Below, piece by piece: positions 48,851 through 57,548 of a stretch of DNA of 64,000 bases. Made by a program: the position numbers and the translations under genes. Positions within the stretch are counted from its first letter, which is position 1, and every line of letters begins with the position of its first letter. The DNA is from Paenibacillus cymbidii. GTDB taxonomy: Bacteria > Bacillota > Bacilli > Paenibacillales > NBRC-103111. Under the pieces are notes generated by a model. The model had not been told where the DNA came from. It worked only from the letters and a program-made list of their open reading frames with translations, and searched no databases. The stretch spans positions 372,001-436,000 of the forward strand of contig NZ_SHLX01000001.1 in the NCBI RefSeq assembly GCF_004764705.1, read 5' to 3'.

Positions 48851-50035
48851 TCATTCCTGGACCTGAACCGTATCGATCCGCCAAGGCGCCGTTTCCGCTT
48901 CCCGCCGGAAAACGATCGCAAGCTTGCGCTTCACGGGAATTCCGCCTTGCCGCTGCACGCTAACCGCCAGTTGCACATGACGTTCCTGCGGCGAATCGTC
49001 GCCGACGACGCGGGGCGGAGAGAGCAGGCGAAGCGATTCCACTTGCGAGTCGCGCCAGTCAAGCGCTCCGGGCGCCGGCTCCGGGTGCGGATCGATCAGT
49101 CGCCGCAGCTTGCCGTCTTTCTGATCGATGGCGACGATGTACAGCTCGGCTAGTTGCTCGGGCGTCAAGGTTAGCAAATGCGGCCCGAGTTTGCCGGCCG
49201 CCTTGTGCACCATCGTCTGATGGGCGAGATCGAGCGAATGGCTGCCGTGCGTGCGGCTGCCGAGGAAGTGGATACAGAAATGGCCGCTGAAATCGTTGTC
49301 CGGGATGCCGTCGCCCCCATGCGGCATGCCGTTCATCGATGCGGCCAGCCGGTGGCGGCCGGCGATGACGACGACTGCGCGCCGGTCCCAGCTCCAGGTT
49401 CCTCCATAAATTTGATGCATGACATGCGAATCTTCCTTGGTGACCGGCTGCATGTCCGCATGATCGCTGCCGGCGCGGCGCTGGGCGCGAAAGCGTTGGC
49501 CCGTTTCCAAATCGACTACCGTCACCACCGCTTTGCGCGGTACGAGCGTTTTGGCCTCATCCCACGGCACCAGCTTGGCATAGTGGTTGACGCGGACATA
49601 ATCGGCCCATTCGTTCAGCTGGCGCGCAATACGCTCCGGCAGCAACAGCATTTGCCGATTGGGGGCATCGACAAGCCAGCCGTTTGCGGCCAGTCGGAAC
49701 GTACGAACGGTCTCGCCGCGGACGATCGCCACCGCCACGTCGTCTTGCGCCGCGGCGCCCTCGGTTTCGCTCCAGGAGCGCACCCCTGCCGATTCCAGGC
49801 CGCGCACCAGCGATTCGTCGAATATGTCCAACACCGACTGCAGCTCCGATTCCGGCGAGGTGGTGACGATGATCCGGATGGCGCCAGGGGGCCGCGGTTT
49901 CGCTCGCAAGCCGTTTTGCTCTTCATCGGCGATGCCGGCGTCCGCGATACGGCTTGGGGGAGGCGCACCTACAGCAGCCTGGTCCGGAGCCAGCAGCAGC
50001 GCGGCGGCTAGTGGCAGCATGATGAACGAATGCAT
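48851..50035 (-). CDS. Secreted protein of unknown function with GHFCIHF motif
   Basis: A 394-residue protein; the start at 50035 follows AAGGAGCT. A signal peptide (MHSFIMLPLAAALLLAP) leads to a domain with VTTSPESELQSVLDIFDE (about 55-125) and then a second domain with NGMPHGGDGIPDN, SGHFCIHFLGS, THGS and HQTMVHKA (about 230-290). The ordered His, Cys and Gly residues recall L,D-transpeptidase active sites (HG...S.GCIR), but the spacing differs, so this is only a hint. The C-terminal 110 residues form a helix and a beta region. Homologues seem to be uncharacterised. Confidence 0.7.
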   Translation of the reverse strand: MHSFIMLPLAAALLLAPDQAAVGAPPPSRIADAGIADEEQNGLRAKPRPPGAIRIIVTTSPESELQSVLDIFDESLVRGLESAGVRSWSETEGAAAQDDVAVAIVRGETVRTFRLAANGWLVDAPNRQMLLLPERIARQLNEWADYVRVNHYAKLVPWDEAKTLVPRKAVVTVVDLETGQRFRAQRRAGSDHADMQPVTKEDSHVMHQIYGGTWSWDRRAVVVIAGRHRLAASMNGMPHGGDGIPDNDFSGHFCIHFLGSRTHGSHSLDLAHQTMVHKAAGKLGPHLLTLTPEQLAELYIVAIDQKDGKLRRLIDPHPEPAPGALDWRDSQVESLRLLSPPRVVGDDSPQERHVQLAVSVQRQGGIPVKRKLAIVFRREAETAPWRIDTVQVQE

Positions 50036-50133
50036 CGTACCGAGCTCCTTCTTCGCATAGGATGGCGACTGACCGGGTGATGTCAACCGTCTTATTGTGA
50101 GCGGCGAACCGGAAACTATGTGGCCAGCGCGAC

Positions 50134-50174
50134 AAAAAAACCGGCCCCCGCAAAGAGCGGCGGAGCCGGTTTTT
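50134..50174. terminator. Bidirectional terminator
   Basis: AAAAACCGGC pairs with GCCGGTTTTT over an inner GC-rich stem, with A- and T-runs at both sides. It follows the SLH gene on the minus strand. Confidence 0.8.
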
Positions 50175-50191
50175 CGTGTTCGGTGTGCGGC

Positions 50192-51145
50192 TTAACGGCC
50201 GGAAGGTACGGCAACCGATTTGTAGGTTGCGGCTACATAGGTTGACGCTTTGGCTTCCGTAATCACTTGGGCGTACATTTGTCCCGGCACCGGCTTATGC
50301 AGCGTATAGGAGATACGCGCTTCACCTTGATCCGTGAAGGAGATGCCGTCGATTGTCAGCCGGTAGCCGGGATTCGGCTTTTCGCCCCACGACAAGGTCA
50401 CCCGGTTCACTTCGTCGTCCACCTTCTCCACCGTAACGGCAACAACATCGTTCGTCGACGCCGTGCCGCCCGCCGGGTAACCCGGATCCGCCGACGGCTG
50501 TGGCGTTTCGGCAGTCGAATGCGAGGCGACGAACTGCATCGCTTTCCACAGCATGTCGGCCGCTTCGCCGCGCTTGAGCGCCGCTTTCGGCAGGAACCGC
50601 TGTTTCTCGTCCAATTGCGCCAGCTTGGTGATAAGCGCGAATTGTACGCTGTTCATTTTGGCCGCGTCGATGTCTTGCTCGTCCGCTATTATGACCCACA
50701 GCTCGATGATGGGGAAATCGCCTTTCGCCGACACGCCGGCATGAAGCAATGAGGTAAATTCCTCTCGCGTTATGGCCCGTTCCGGGTCAATGTCGCGCGG
50801 AATGTCGAGACCGTTCAGCGGCGCGATGATAAAGTCGCCGGCATACCAGGCATCGTCTTTGACATTCGCGAACGAATCGCTTGCTTTCGGTTCTTTGATG
50901 AACCGAATGTTGTCGATGTTGAGTCCGAATCCTTTGACCATCAGATGCACCGCTTGCGCGTAAGTAAGCGTTCCCTCCGGCTGGAACGAGTCGCCGTCAT
51001 ATCCGCTGACAACACCTGCTTGACGCAGTTGGTCGATTGCAGTTTCTGCCGGATGCCCCTTCGTATCGGAAAATGCCCATACATTCGGAGCGAGCAGCAG
51101 GACAAGCAGTACTACAAGCGTCGTCAGAAATCCTCTTCTTTTCAT
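50192..51145 (-). CDS. Secreted protein with SLH-like and PrcB-like domains
   Basis: A 317-residue protein; GAGGTGATC precedes the ATG at 51145. A signal peptide (MKRRGFLTTLVVLLVLLLAP...) is followed by SLH-like repeats: FSDTKGHPAETAIDQLRQAG and VVSGYDGDSFQPEGTLTYA (25-70), then FANVKDDAWYAGDF and ITREEFTSLLH (90-135), and LPKAALKRGEAADMLWKA. After a Pro-rich linker (about 210-225), residues 235-317 resemble the PrcB C-terminal domain (SWGEKPNPGYRLTIDGISF). SLH domains bind pyruvylated secondary wall polymer; the PrcB-like part may bind or regulate a protease. Confidence 0.82.
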   Translation of the reverse strand: MKRRGFLTTLVVLLVLLLAPNVWAFSDTKGHPAETAIDQLRQAGVVSGYDGDSFQPEGTLTYAQAVHLMVKGFGLNIDNIRFIKEPKASDSFANVKDDAWYAGDFIIAPLNGLDIPRDIDPERAITREEFTSLLHAGVSAKGDFPIIELWVIIADEQDIDAAKMNSVQFALITKLAQLDEKQRFLPKAALKRGEAADMLWKAMQFVASHSTAETPQPSADPGYPAGGTASTNDVVAVTVEKVDDEVNRVTLSWGEKPNPGYRLTIDGISFTDQGEARISYTLHKPVPGQMYAQVITEAKASTYVAATYKSVAVPSGR

Positions 51146-51214
51146 CGTCGATCACCTCGTCTTTACTAACGTTATCCATCCTCCAAAGGTTGCATCAAAT
51201 TCCTTGTGCATCGA

Positions 51215-52063
51215 CTAGCCGTTCGCCGTTCGTCCCATCCGCTCCCTGTATTCGGTTGGCGTCAGCCCTTCCTGTTCCAGAAATCGTTTGTTAAAATAGC
51301 TCGCGCTTTGGTACCCCGATTCGAGCGCCACTTGTTTGACGGTCCATTCCGGCTTCTCCAGCAGCAACTGCTTGGCGGCTTGAATTCGGCACAAGGTAAC
51401 GAATTCCATCGGCGTCATTTGTGCCGCCTTGCGGAACAGACGACAAAAATAGTAAGGACTGACCTCAGCCGTTCTGGCCCATTCCTCGAGCACGAACGGC
51501 TCGCTGGCCCGCTGCTGGATCAGCGGCAACAGCGCCGCAAGCCGCTCAGTCGCTTCCTGGCCCTTGTTCGCCGTAAGCGGCATTGCATGTGCCATGAACT
51601 CGGCGAGCACACTGTACGTGAGCGTGGACAAGCGGGGCAGTTGCACGATTTTGTTGTTTTCCGCTTCGTCCTGCAGTTCCTGGAAGGCCGTTTCGATCGG
51701 TTTCAGCTGCTTTAACGTCCACAGCGTAGCGCGATGAAACCCCCGTTCCGTAAAATATTCCTTCAACCGGTGCCCGTAAAAATGCATGAACCGCATTTGC
51801 CACGGATCGTTTGTGCTGCTGTAATACCGCTGTTGCTCCATCGGAAAATAGAGGAAGGCGTCGCCCTTCTGCAGCGTATAGACGCCGTCGTCCATTTCCA
51901 CGAAGCCTTTGCCTGCGATGACGACATGCATGTTGAAGTTGTCCAGCGAATGGACGGCGCGATAAACGCTGTGGTTCGGATCATCATGCAAATTGCCGAC
52001 AGCTTCGGGCAAACACATAAACGGGTAGTCGGTCAGCCTTGGCAGCAAGTATTGCTGGATCAT
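51215..52063 (-). CDS. AraC-family transcriptional regulator
   Basis: A 282-residue regulator. The N-terminal cupin-like effector domain (residues 20-150) includes MHVVIAGKGFVEMDDGVYTL and the AraC-typical DAFLYFP. The C-terminal double HTH is complete: LEEWARTAEVSPYYFCRLFR and VKQVALESGYQSASYFNKRF ... GLTPTEYRE. It is divergent from the Gfo/Idh/MocA and aldo/keto reductase genes with a 121-base AT-rich gap, so it most likely controls them in response to a sugar or polyol. Confidence 0.93.
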   Translation of the reverse strand: MIQQYLLPRLTDYPFMCLPEAVGNLHDDPNHSVYRAVHSLDNFNMHVVIAGKGFVEMDDGVYTLQKGDAFLYFPMEQQRYYSSTNDPWQMRFMHFYGHRLKEYFTERGFHRATLWTLKQLKPIETAFQELQDEAENNKIVQLPRLSTLTYSVLAEFMAHAMPLTANKGQEATERLAALLPLIQQRASEPFVLEEWARTAEVSPYYFCRLFRKAAQMTPMEFVTLCRIQAAKQLLLEKPEWTVKQVALESGYQSASYFNKRFLEQEGLTPTEYRERMGRTANG

Positions 52064-52184
52064 TTCGCCATTCTCCCTTATCGCAATATCATGTTATCCT
52101 CATCAAAATGTTGTTATATTCATTTTATTCATCGTGCACTATACTGGCAATATTGAGTCATATCTATCACAAGGAGAAGAAATC

Positions 52185-53189
52185 ATGAGCGGCTCCAAAT
52201 TGCGATGGGGGATCATGGGATGCGCGAACATTGCCGTTCGTGCCGTGATTCCGGGAATCAAGCTGTCCGAACTCGGCGAGGTGGTTGCGATTGCCAGTCG
52301 GGATGTTGAGAAGGCGAAGGAAAAAGCACAAGAGCTGGACATTCCGTTCGCTTACGGCAGTTACGAGGCACTGCTTGCCGATCCGCAGATCGATGCCGTC
52401 TACATTCCGCTGCCGAATCATCTGCATAAGGAGTGGACGATTCGCGCCGCCGAAGCTGGCAAACATGTGTTATGCGAGAAGCCGATTGCGCTGAATGCCG
52501 CGGAAGCCGAAGAAATGGCGGCGGCTTGCCGCAAGGCCGGCGTCCACTTGGCGGAAGCGTTCATGTATCGGCACCATCCGCGCTACGGGCTGATCGCAGA
52601 CGTGATCCGTTCCGGCGAAATCGGCGACATTCGCGGCATCCGCGGCGCGTTTTCCTTCAATAATGCAGCGGATGCGAACAATGTGCGCTACCGCAACGAT
52701 TGGGGCGGCGGCTCGGTATACGACGTCGGCTGCTACCCGATCAGCGCGGCGCGGCTGCTGCTTGGCGATGAGCCGACGGCTGCGACGGCCCATGCCTTTT
52801 TCTCCGCGGCGCATGACAACGTCGACATGATGGCGGCCGGTTTGCTGGAATTCGCGAACGGCGTGGCGCTGACGTTCGATTGCGGCATGTGGGCGGCGGG
52901 ACGCAACAATCTGGAGGTTGTCGGGACGCTCGGCCGGATCGAAGTGCCGTCTGCATTTGTCGCGCCGCCGGACAATTCCCATTTCGAAGTGTTTACCAAA
53001 ACCGAACGACGCAAAGTCGAGGTTCCGATCCGCAATCAATACGCACTGCAAGCGGATGCGTTCGCCCGGACGGTGCTGCACGGCCAGAAACCGGCTTTCG
53101 AGCCGGAAGATGCCATCCGCAATATGCGAGTCATCGATGCGGTGCTGCAGTCGGCACGCGAGCATACCAGAATCGTCATTCCGAACTAG
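52185..53189 (+). CDS. Gfo/Idh/MocA family oxidoreductase
   Basis: A 334-residue NAD(P)-dependent enzyme. AAGGAGA sets ATG 52185. The Rossmann domain starts WGIMGCANIA; the family motif CEKPIALN, with the catalytic-region Lys, is at about residue 94-101, and VYDVGCYPISAARLLLG with the His-equivalent region follows. EAFMYRHHPR matches the dehydrogenase subgroup acting on sugars, inositols or trans-dihydrodiols. It precedes the aldo/keto reductase by 18 bases, and both may act on the same sugar. Confidence 0.9.
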   Translation: MSGSKLRWGIMGCANIAVRAVIPGIKLSELGEVVAIASRDVEKAKEKAQELDIPFAYGSYEALLADPQIDAVYIPLPNHLHKEWTIRAAEAGKHVLCEKPIALNAAEAEEMAAACRKAGVHLAEAFMYRHHPRYGLIADVIRSGEIGDIRGIRGAFSFNNAADANNVRYRNDWGGGSVYDVGCYPISAARLLLGDEPTAATAHAFFSAAHDNVDMMAAGLLEFANGVALTFDCGMWAAGRNNLEVVGTLGRIEVPSAFVAPPDNSHFEVFTKTERRKVEVPIRNQYALQADAFARTVLHGQKPAFEPEDAIRNMRVIDAVLQSAREHTRIVIPN

Positions 53190-53207
53190 TACAGGAGGAG
53201 AACGCAG

Positions 53208-54161
53208 ATGAAACACATTTCCATTCCAGGTCTGGACAAACAGGTATCCGAGCTCGTCATGGGCACGATTTATTTTCGCCCTTCGAACATCGATTTTACG
53301 TGCGACATGCTGGATGCATACGTGGCAGCCGGCGGCAACACGCTCGATACGGCGCATATTTATTGCGGCGGCGAAAGCGAGCAGGCGATCGGCTTGTGGC
53401 TGGAGAAGCGGGGGAGAAGCGACGATGTCGTCATTTTGACCAAGGGCGCTCATCATGACAAGGACGGGCCGCGCGTGACGCCGGCTTGCATTGCAAGCGA
53501 TCTGAAAGACAGCCTCGAACGGCTCAAAGTCGATACGATCGATATGTATGCGCTCCATCGCGACGATCCGAATACACCGGTGAGCGTCATTATCGAGGCG
53601 TTGAACGAACATATTGCAGCGGGCCGGATCCGTACGATCGGCGGCTCCAACTGGACGCACGAGCGCCTGCAGGAAGCGAATGAATACGCAGCCGCGCACG
53701 GCCTCGTCGGCTTTACGTTCAACAGCCCGAACCTGAGCCTGGCCAAGCCGAACGAGCCGCGCTGGCCGGGCTGCGTATCGGCGGACGATGCGATGATCGA
53801 ATGGCATGAGCGCACGCAAATGCCGCTGCTGTCGTGGTCGTCGCAAGCGGGAGGTTTTTTCTCCGGCCGTTTCGCTCCCGACAAGCTGGACGATCCGGAA
53901 ACGGTGCGCGTCTACTATAGCGAAGCCAACTGGAAACGATATGACCGCGCGGTTGCTTTGGCCGAGCAGAAGGGCGTATCGGCGATCCAGATCGCCTGTG
54001 CCTACGTGCTGCACCAATCGTTCCCGGCATGTGCCCTCATCGGCCCGCAGACGATCGACGAAATGCATTCCAGCATGGAAGCGATCCGCATCAAGCTAAC
54101 GCCGGAAGAAGTCGCCTGGCTCGACCTGAAGAGCGAAACTACTCCGCTGGCGCTTCGCTGA
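53208..54161 (+). CDS. Aldo/keto reductase
   Basis: A 317-residue TIM-barrel NADP-dependent reductase. The catalytic tetrad is visible: Asp in NTLDTAHIYCGGESE, Tyr of the same motif (AHIY), Lys in VVILTKGAHH, and His in MYALHRDD. IRTIGGSNW and CALIGPQTIDEM mark the cofactor-binding side. AGGAGG precedes ATG 53208. It forms an operon with the Gfo/Idh/MocA gene and ends at a strong terminator. Confidence 0.92.
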   Translation: MKHISIPGLDKQVSELVMGTIYFRPSNIDFTCDMLDAYVAAGGNTLDTAHIYCGGESEQAIGLWLEKRGRSDDVVILTKGAHHDKDGPRVTPACIASDLKDSLERLKVDTIDMYALHRDDPNTPVSVIIEALNEHIAAGRIRTIGGSNWTHERLQEANEYAAAHGLVGFTFNSPNLSLAKPNEPRWPGCVSADDAMIEWHERTQMPLLSWSSQAGGFFSGRFAPDKLDDPETVRVYYSEANWKRYDRAVALAEQKGVSAIQIACAYVLHQSFPACALIGPQTIDEMHSSMEAIRIKLTPEEVAWLDLKSETTPLALR

Positions 54162-54171
54162 TGTTCCCACA

Positions 54172-54221
54172 AACGCCTTCTCGAAGCGGCCGGGTGTCCC
54201 GGTTGCCGAGGGGCGTTTTTT
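54172..54221 (+). terminator. Terminator of the oxidoreductase operon
   Basis: A long interrupted stem (AACGCC...GGCGTT with inner CCGGG/CCCGG) ends in T7. Confidence 0.8.
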
Positions 54222-54264
54222 TGCGTTTTGCGACCGGACCGAAAGTACGCTGGATGAAGTCGGT

Positions 54265-54420
54265 TCAATCCTCCGGCGTTCGGTCAACATAAAGCCGGGT
54301 TACGGTGGTCGATTCGCCTTCTTCGACCTCATCGTCGGTTGCTTTTTCTTCCAGCGGGTCATGCGTGTTCATACCAACGGCAATCGTGGGCTCATCGTGA
54401 TTTTCATTTTTTTCTTTCAT
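54265..54420 (-). CDS. Small acidic protein, 51 residues
   Basis: ATG at 54420 has AAAAAGGAGTG upstream. The product starts MKEKNENHDEPTIAVGMNTH and is strongly acidic and hydrophilic, ending TRLYVDRTPED. No family is recognised. The strong ribosome binding site and lack of a competing frame support expression. It is convergent with the aldo/keto reductase gene. Confidence 0.6.
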   Translation of the reverse strand: MKEKNENHDEPTIAVGMNTHDPLEEKATDDEVEEGESTTVTRLYVDRTPED

Positions 54421-54613
54421 CGGTATCACTCCTTTTTCCGTAGCTTGGCTGGAAATAATTCGAATTATTCATGGGGCTAAGCTCCCCGAACTGGAGGAGC
54501 ACAATGGAACCGGAAGAGAAGCCGGTGCTTTTTTTGTGGTTCCCGAATTCGACGGTATTGCAGGGGAATCCTGCATATTGTCGAAATGTGTTAGCGTGGG
54601 AGGAGGTGGGAAA

Positions 54614-54796
54614 GTGGAAAACGGTAACCTGCAAGTAAAAGTGCTCCAAAGTAATAACATCAGCGCTCTTGAAGATAAAGTTAATGAGTTCTTAATCAGC
54701 CTACCAATCGGACAATATGTGGATATGAAAGCTGCCAGGTCTGACGGTTACACAACCGTTATAGTTTTATATAAGGATTATTCAAAAGCACCTTAG
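54614..54796 (+). CDS. Cse60-like small protein
   Basis: A 60-residue protein from GTG 54614, preceded by AGGAGGTGGG. It reads NGNLQVKVLQSN...LEDKVNEFLISLP and IGQYVDMKAARSDGYTTVI, matching the Cse60 sporulation-protein pattern (VKVF...EDAINEFL...IIDIKF...MVIYK). Cse60 is a small forespore or mother-cell expressed protein of unclear role in Bacillus. A terminator hairpin overlaps its stop codon. Confidence 0.55.
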   Translation: MENGNLQVKVLQSNNISALEDKVNEFLISLPIGQYVDMKAARSDGYTTVIVLYKDYSKAP

Positions 54797-54811
54797 CCGG
54801 TGCTTTTTCTT
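54786..54811 (+). terminator. Terminator overlapping the Cse60-like stop codon
   Basis: AAAAGCACC pairs with GGTGCTTTTT, and the TAG stop lies in the loop. Confidence 0.75.
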
Positions 54812-54891
54812 TGCCGAGCAAATGTTTTGTATTGCTCAGGAAGCCGATGCTGCCGGTTTTAGAGCATCATTGCGGTAAATTCGTCGAACGG

Positions 54892-54920
54892 AATCCTCCT
54901 ACTATGGGAGGATTTTTTTC
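54892..54920 (+). terminator. Terminator ahead of the SOS polymerase promoter
   Basis: AATCCTCC pairs with GGAGGATT, followed by T6C. It insulates the LexA promoter that follows. The gene that it ended is not evident; 54,812-54,891 holds no gene. Confidence 0.75.
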
Positions 54921-54948
54921 TTTTCCAGTGACCGCCTATAGACAAAAA

Positions 54949-54993
54949 CGAATATATGTTCGTAAAATGGATATAATTACGAACGAACGTTCT
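54949..54993 (+). promoter_or_regulatory. SOS promoter with two LexA boxes
   Basis: CGAATATATGTTCG (54949-54962, one deviation) covers the -35 position. TATAAT is at 54972-54977 and a perfect CGAACGAACGTTC box at 54980-54992. Two LexA sites flanking the -10 predict tight repression of the uvrX operon. Confidence 0.85.
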
Positions 54994-55011
54994 TGTTTAT
55001 GGGGTGAGGGT

Positions 55012-55386
55012 GTGTCAACAGTTGCTGGCTTGCAGGACATGATCGATATGGAGTCGGTTAAGGATCATACTGTTCTGCAGCTCACCTATGATGCGTTGGA
55101 CAGGGATATTACGCGAATCGAATCGATTAGGTTGAAGCTATCCGAAGTATATTTGGGACAATTTAATGCAATACGAAAGCAAATCGTAGCGGATACCGAA
55201 GTGCTCCGTGATCAATTATTGTTGGCGGGGATTCATATTACCAAACAGACACGGACTGCAGACGGCGTCGAAACCATTTATTCTTGCCGCGGGCGTGTTT
55301 GCCAGTGCCCAATGACATGGGCTTATGCCCGCGCTCGAGCGGCAGCAACCTTGAGGGCTTATTTGTCTGGAGGCGGCTTTTCATGA
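55012..55386 (+). CDS. SOS operon protein of unknown function upstream of UvrX
   Basis: A 124-residue protein from GTG 55012 after GGGGTGAGG. The N-terminal 75 residues are helical (VLQLTYDALDRDITRIESI and LKLSEVYLGQFNAIRK). The C terminus has CRGRVCQCPMTWAYARARAA with three closely spaced Cys, a possible metal or redox site. It overlaps uvrX by four bases (ATGA), so the products are coupled. YolD-type proteins usually take this position, but this one does not look like YolD. Confidence 0.65.
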   Translation: MSTVAGLQDMIDMESVKDHTVLQLTYDALDRDITRIESIRLKLSEVYLGQFNAIRKQIVADTEVLRDQLLLAGIHITKQTRTADGVETIYSCRGRVCQCPMTWAYARARAAATLRAYLSGGGFS

Positions 55387-56645
55387 CGGAGAAGAAACGC
55401 ACAATCATGCTCATCGACTGCCAGTCTTTTTACGCTTCGGTTGAAAAAGCAGGACGCCCTGATCTTAAGGATCGCCCTGTTGTTGTATCTGATCCAGAGC
55501 GCCGCTCGAGCATCGTACTGGCCGCATGTCCAATAGCTAAGGCGCGCGGCGTTACGACGGCAAGCCGAGCATCCGAAGCAATGGCGATATGCCCTGACCT
55601 GGTTATTATACGCCCGCGCATGCAGACCTATATAACGGTGTCATTGCTCATCACGTCGTTGTATGAGGCGTTTACGCCACTCGTCGAACCCTATTCGTGC
55701 GATGAACAGTTCTTGGACATCTCGGGGTCAATGGCTTTATATGGTGGCCCGGAGAAGATCGCACAGACCATCCAGCAGCGCGTCATGCTCGCGACCGGAG
55801 TGCGAGTCCGAGTAGGGATAGGGCCGACTAAGATACTGGCTAAAACAGCCACGGACAATTTTGCAAAAAAACGCCCCGACGGAATTTTTACTTTGAACGA
55901 GGAAAATATCGAACGTGACCTGTGGCCGCTGCCCGTAAACAAAATGTTCATGGTCGCCGGACGAATGACCGCACATTTTGTTCGCATGGGACTGCTCACG
56001 ATCGGCGACATCGCTCGCCTTGAGCTTGTCGACTTCAAACGACGGTTACGTGCGCGAATGGGCAAACAAAGCGATATCCAAGCGGAGTATTATTGGCAAA
56101 CGGCAAACGGCATCGACCCGAGCCCCGTTGTGCCGGGGATCCGAACGGAGGTTAAAGCGATCAACCGCGGCCGCGCCTTGAAGTGGGGGCGTTACCGGAC
56201 GCTTGAGCAGATCGAGCCTTTGTTGATTGAGCTTGTCATCGAGGTTTGCTATTATGCGCGGCGAATCAATAAGCAAGGCCGCGTAGTCGGAGTTGGAGCA
56301 TACGAAGAAGACGAGGCCGGATCATCTGGATTCGGCCGACAGCTAACACTGTACCGGCCAACCTATCTTGAACATGAAATGATGCCGGGTGTGCTTACTC
56401 TATTTACGACATACTGGCAACAACGGCCGCTTTCGCGTATCTTTGTCACGTTGACCGGCCTAACAGGTGAAGACGTGGTGCAGCTTGATCTGTTTGAGGA
56501 TCGCCACAAGCAAATTACCTTAGCCAAAACAACGGATTCGATCCGGGACCGATTCGGTGCCACGGCGTTGATCCGGGCATCGTCATTGTTGGACACAGCA
56601 CAAGCACACGAACGGGCAGCACAGATTGGAGGGCACTGGCGTTGA
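55383..56645 (+). CDS. uvrX: Y-family DNA polymerase, UvrX/YqjW type
   Basis: A 420-residue translesion polymerase. The palm starts IMLIDCQSFYASVEKAGRPD with the first catalytic Asp, and YSCDEQFLDISG carries the DE pair. VRVRVGIGPTKILAKTATD and the helix-hairpin-helix follow, then the little-finger domain (about 300-400). A beta-clamp-binding motif VQLDLFED lies at about 370. In Firmicutes, UvrX proteins copy damaged DNA during SOS, often on mobile elements. The two LexA boxes upstream fit this. Confidence 0.92.
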   Translation: MTEKKRTIMLIDCQSFYASVEKAGRPDLKDRPVVVSDPERRSSIVLAACPIAKARGVTTASRASEAMAICPDLVIIRPRMQTYITVSLLITSLYEAFTPLVEPYSCDEQFLDISGSMALYGGPEKIAQTIQQRVMLATGVRVRVGIGPTKILAKTATDNFAKKRPDGIFTLNEENIERDLWPLPVNKMFMVAGRMTAHFVRMGLLTIGDIARLELVDFKRRLRARMGKQSDIQAEYYWQTANGIDPSPVVPGIRTEVKAINRGRALKWGRYRTLEQIEPLLIELVIEVCYYARRINKQGRVVGVGAYEEDEAGSSGFGRQLTLYRPTYLEHEMMPGVLTLFTTYWQQRPLSRIFVTLTGLTGEDVVQLDLFEDRHKQITLAKTTDSIRDRFGATALIRASSLLDTAQAHERAAQIGGHWR

Positions 56646-57109
56646 GCAAACTCGACGGAAACGAGCGCTGGAAATCCAAATTTATTTTGGGCGAGCATGT
56701 TGAGCAATACAACCAAGAGCGTCAGACAAAGCCTGCGCAGCCAGTGACTAATGAGGAGATTGAGATTGCACTCGATGCTATCCTGCACAAGCACATGATA
56801 GAAATGATGGAGAAGTATATCGGGGAAGTGAATGCGACGGTTCGAAACAAGTTTCTTCAGCATCTATTGTCATCCGCGCTGAACCTTTTGCTTCAGAATA
56901 TATCCACGCACTGGAATGAGGTCAAGCGCAACATGCGACAGCGGAATATTAGCATGAAAGAAGAAGAGAGCGAGGATTTCGTTATCTATTATCGCATATA
57001 CGCCCGCGGTTATAATGAGCGGTTTGGGATGACCCGTGACATCATGCGAGCGAGGATCGGTGTTAAGTTGGGGCAATATGCTGTTCAAGTATTCCGCGAT
57101 AACAAATGA
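56642..57109 (+). CDS. SOS operon protein of unknown function downstream of UvrX
   Basis: A 155-residue protein; TTG 56642 overlaps the uvrX stop (TTGA). It is charged and mainly helical (RWKSKFILGEHVEQYNQERQ; LHKHMIEMMEKYIGEVNATV; VIYYRIYARGYNERFGM). No zinc or catalytic motif is seen. Its coupling to uvrX suggests a partner or regulator, but no family is recognised. From 57,110 to 57,236 there is no gene. Confidence 0.65.
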   Translation: MSKLDGNERWKSKFILGEHVEQYNQERQTKPAQPVTNEEIEIALDAILHKHMIEMMEKYIGEVNATVRNKFLQHLLSSALNLLLQNISTHWNEVKRNMRQRNISMKEEESEDFVIYYRIYARGYNERFGMTRDIMRARIGVKLGQYAVQVFRDNK

Positions 57110-57236
57110 AAACCGTACTCTTTTTGATCCAATCCGAATTAATAGGAAGTATCACGAAGAATTTCGTCAACAATCCGTCAACAACAGACCAGAGCGACCA
57201 CATTTGAGTATGTCAAAGTGATAATGAAAATAAGAA

Positions 57237-57259
57237 AAACCCTTGATAATCAAGGGTTT
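57237..57259 (-). terminator. tRNA-Val terminator
   Basis: AAACCCTTGA pairs with TCAAGGGTTT. On the minus strand it is followed by TTTTTCTTATTTTC, 13 bases after the tRNA 3' end. Confidence 0.8.
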
Positions 57260-57272
57260 CATGCTTGTTTAA

Positions 57273-57348
57273 TGGTGACCTGAGCGGGGATCGAACCCAC
57301 GACCTCCACCCTGTCAAGATGGCGCTCTCCCGGCTGAGCTATCAGGTC
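57273..57348 (-). tRNA. tRNA-Val (GAC)
   Basis: A 76-base cloverleaf with CCA encoded. The acceptor GACCTGA/TCAGGTC pairs fully, the anticodon loop TTGACAG gives GAC, and the T-loop is TTCGATC. The body resembles the Bacillus tRNA-Val(GAC). Confidence 0.95.
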
Positions 57349-57369
57349 TTGTTTGCAGCGACAAGTGTT

Positions 57370-57398
57370 ATAATACCAAGATTCGGACATGTTGTCAA
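57370..57398 (-). promoter_or_regulatory. tRNA-Val promoter
   Basis: On the minus strand, TTGACA, 17 bases and TATTAT end 22 bases before the tRNA. Confidence 0.82.
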
Positions 57399-57548
57399 AC
57401 CTATTTTTTATAAAAAAGATGGCGGCTCAGCAGCGATGATAGAAGAGCGGCCGACATCGACTTGGCGGCGACGTCAATTTTTGATAAAGTGGTTACAAAT
57501 AAGCAGGGGATCCGACACAAGGTGCGGGCGGAAAGGAAGCGATTATTG

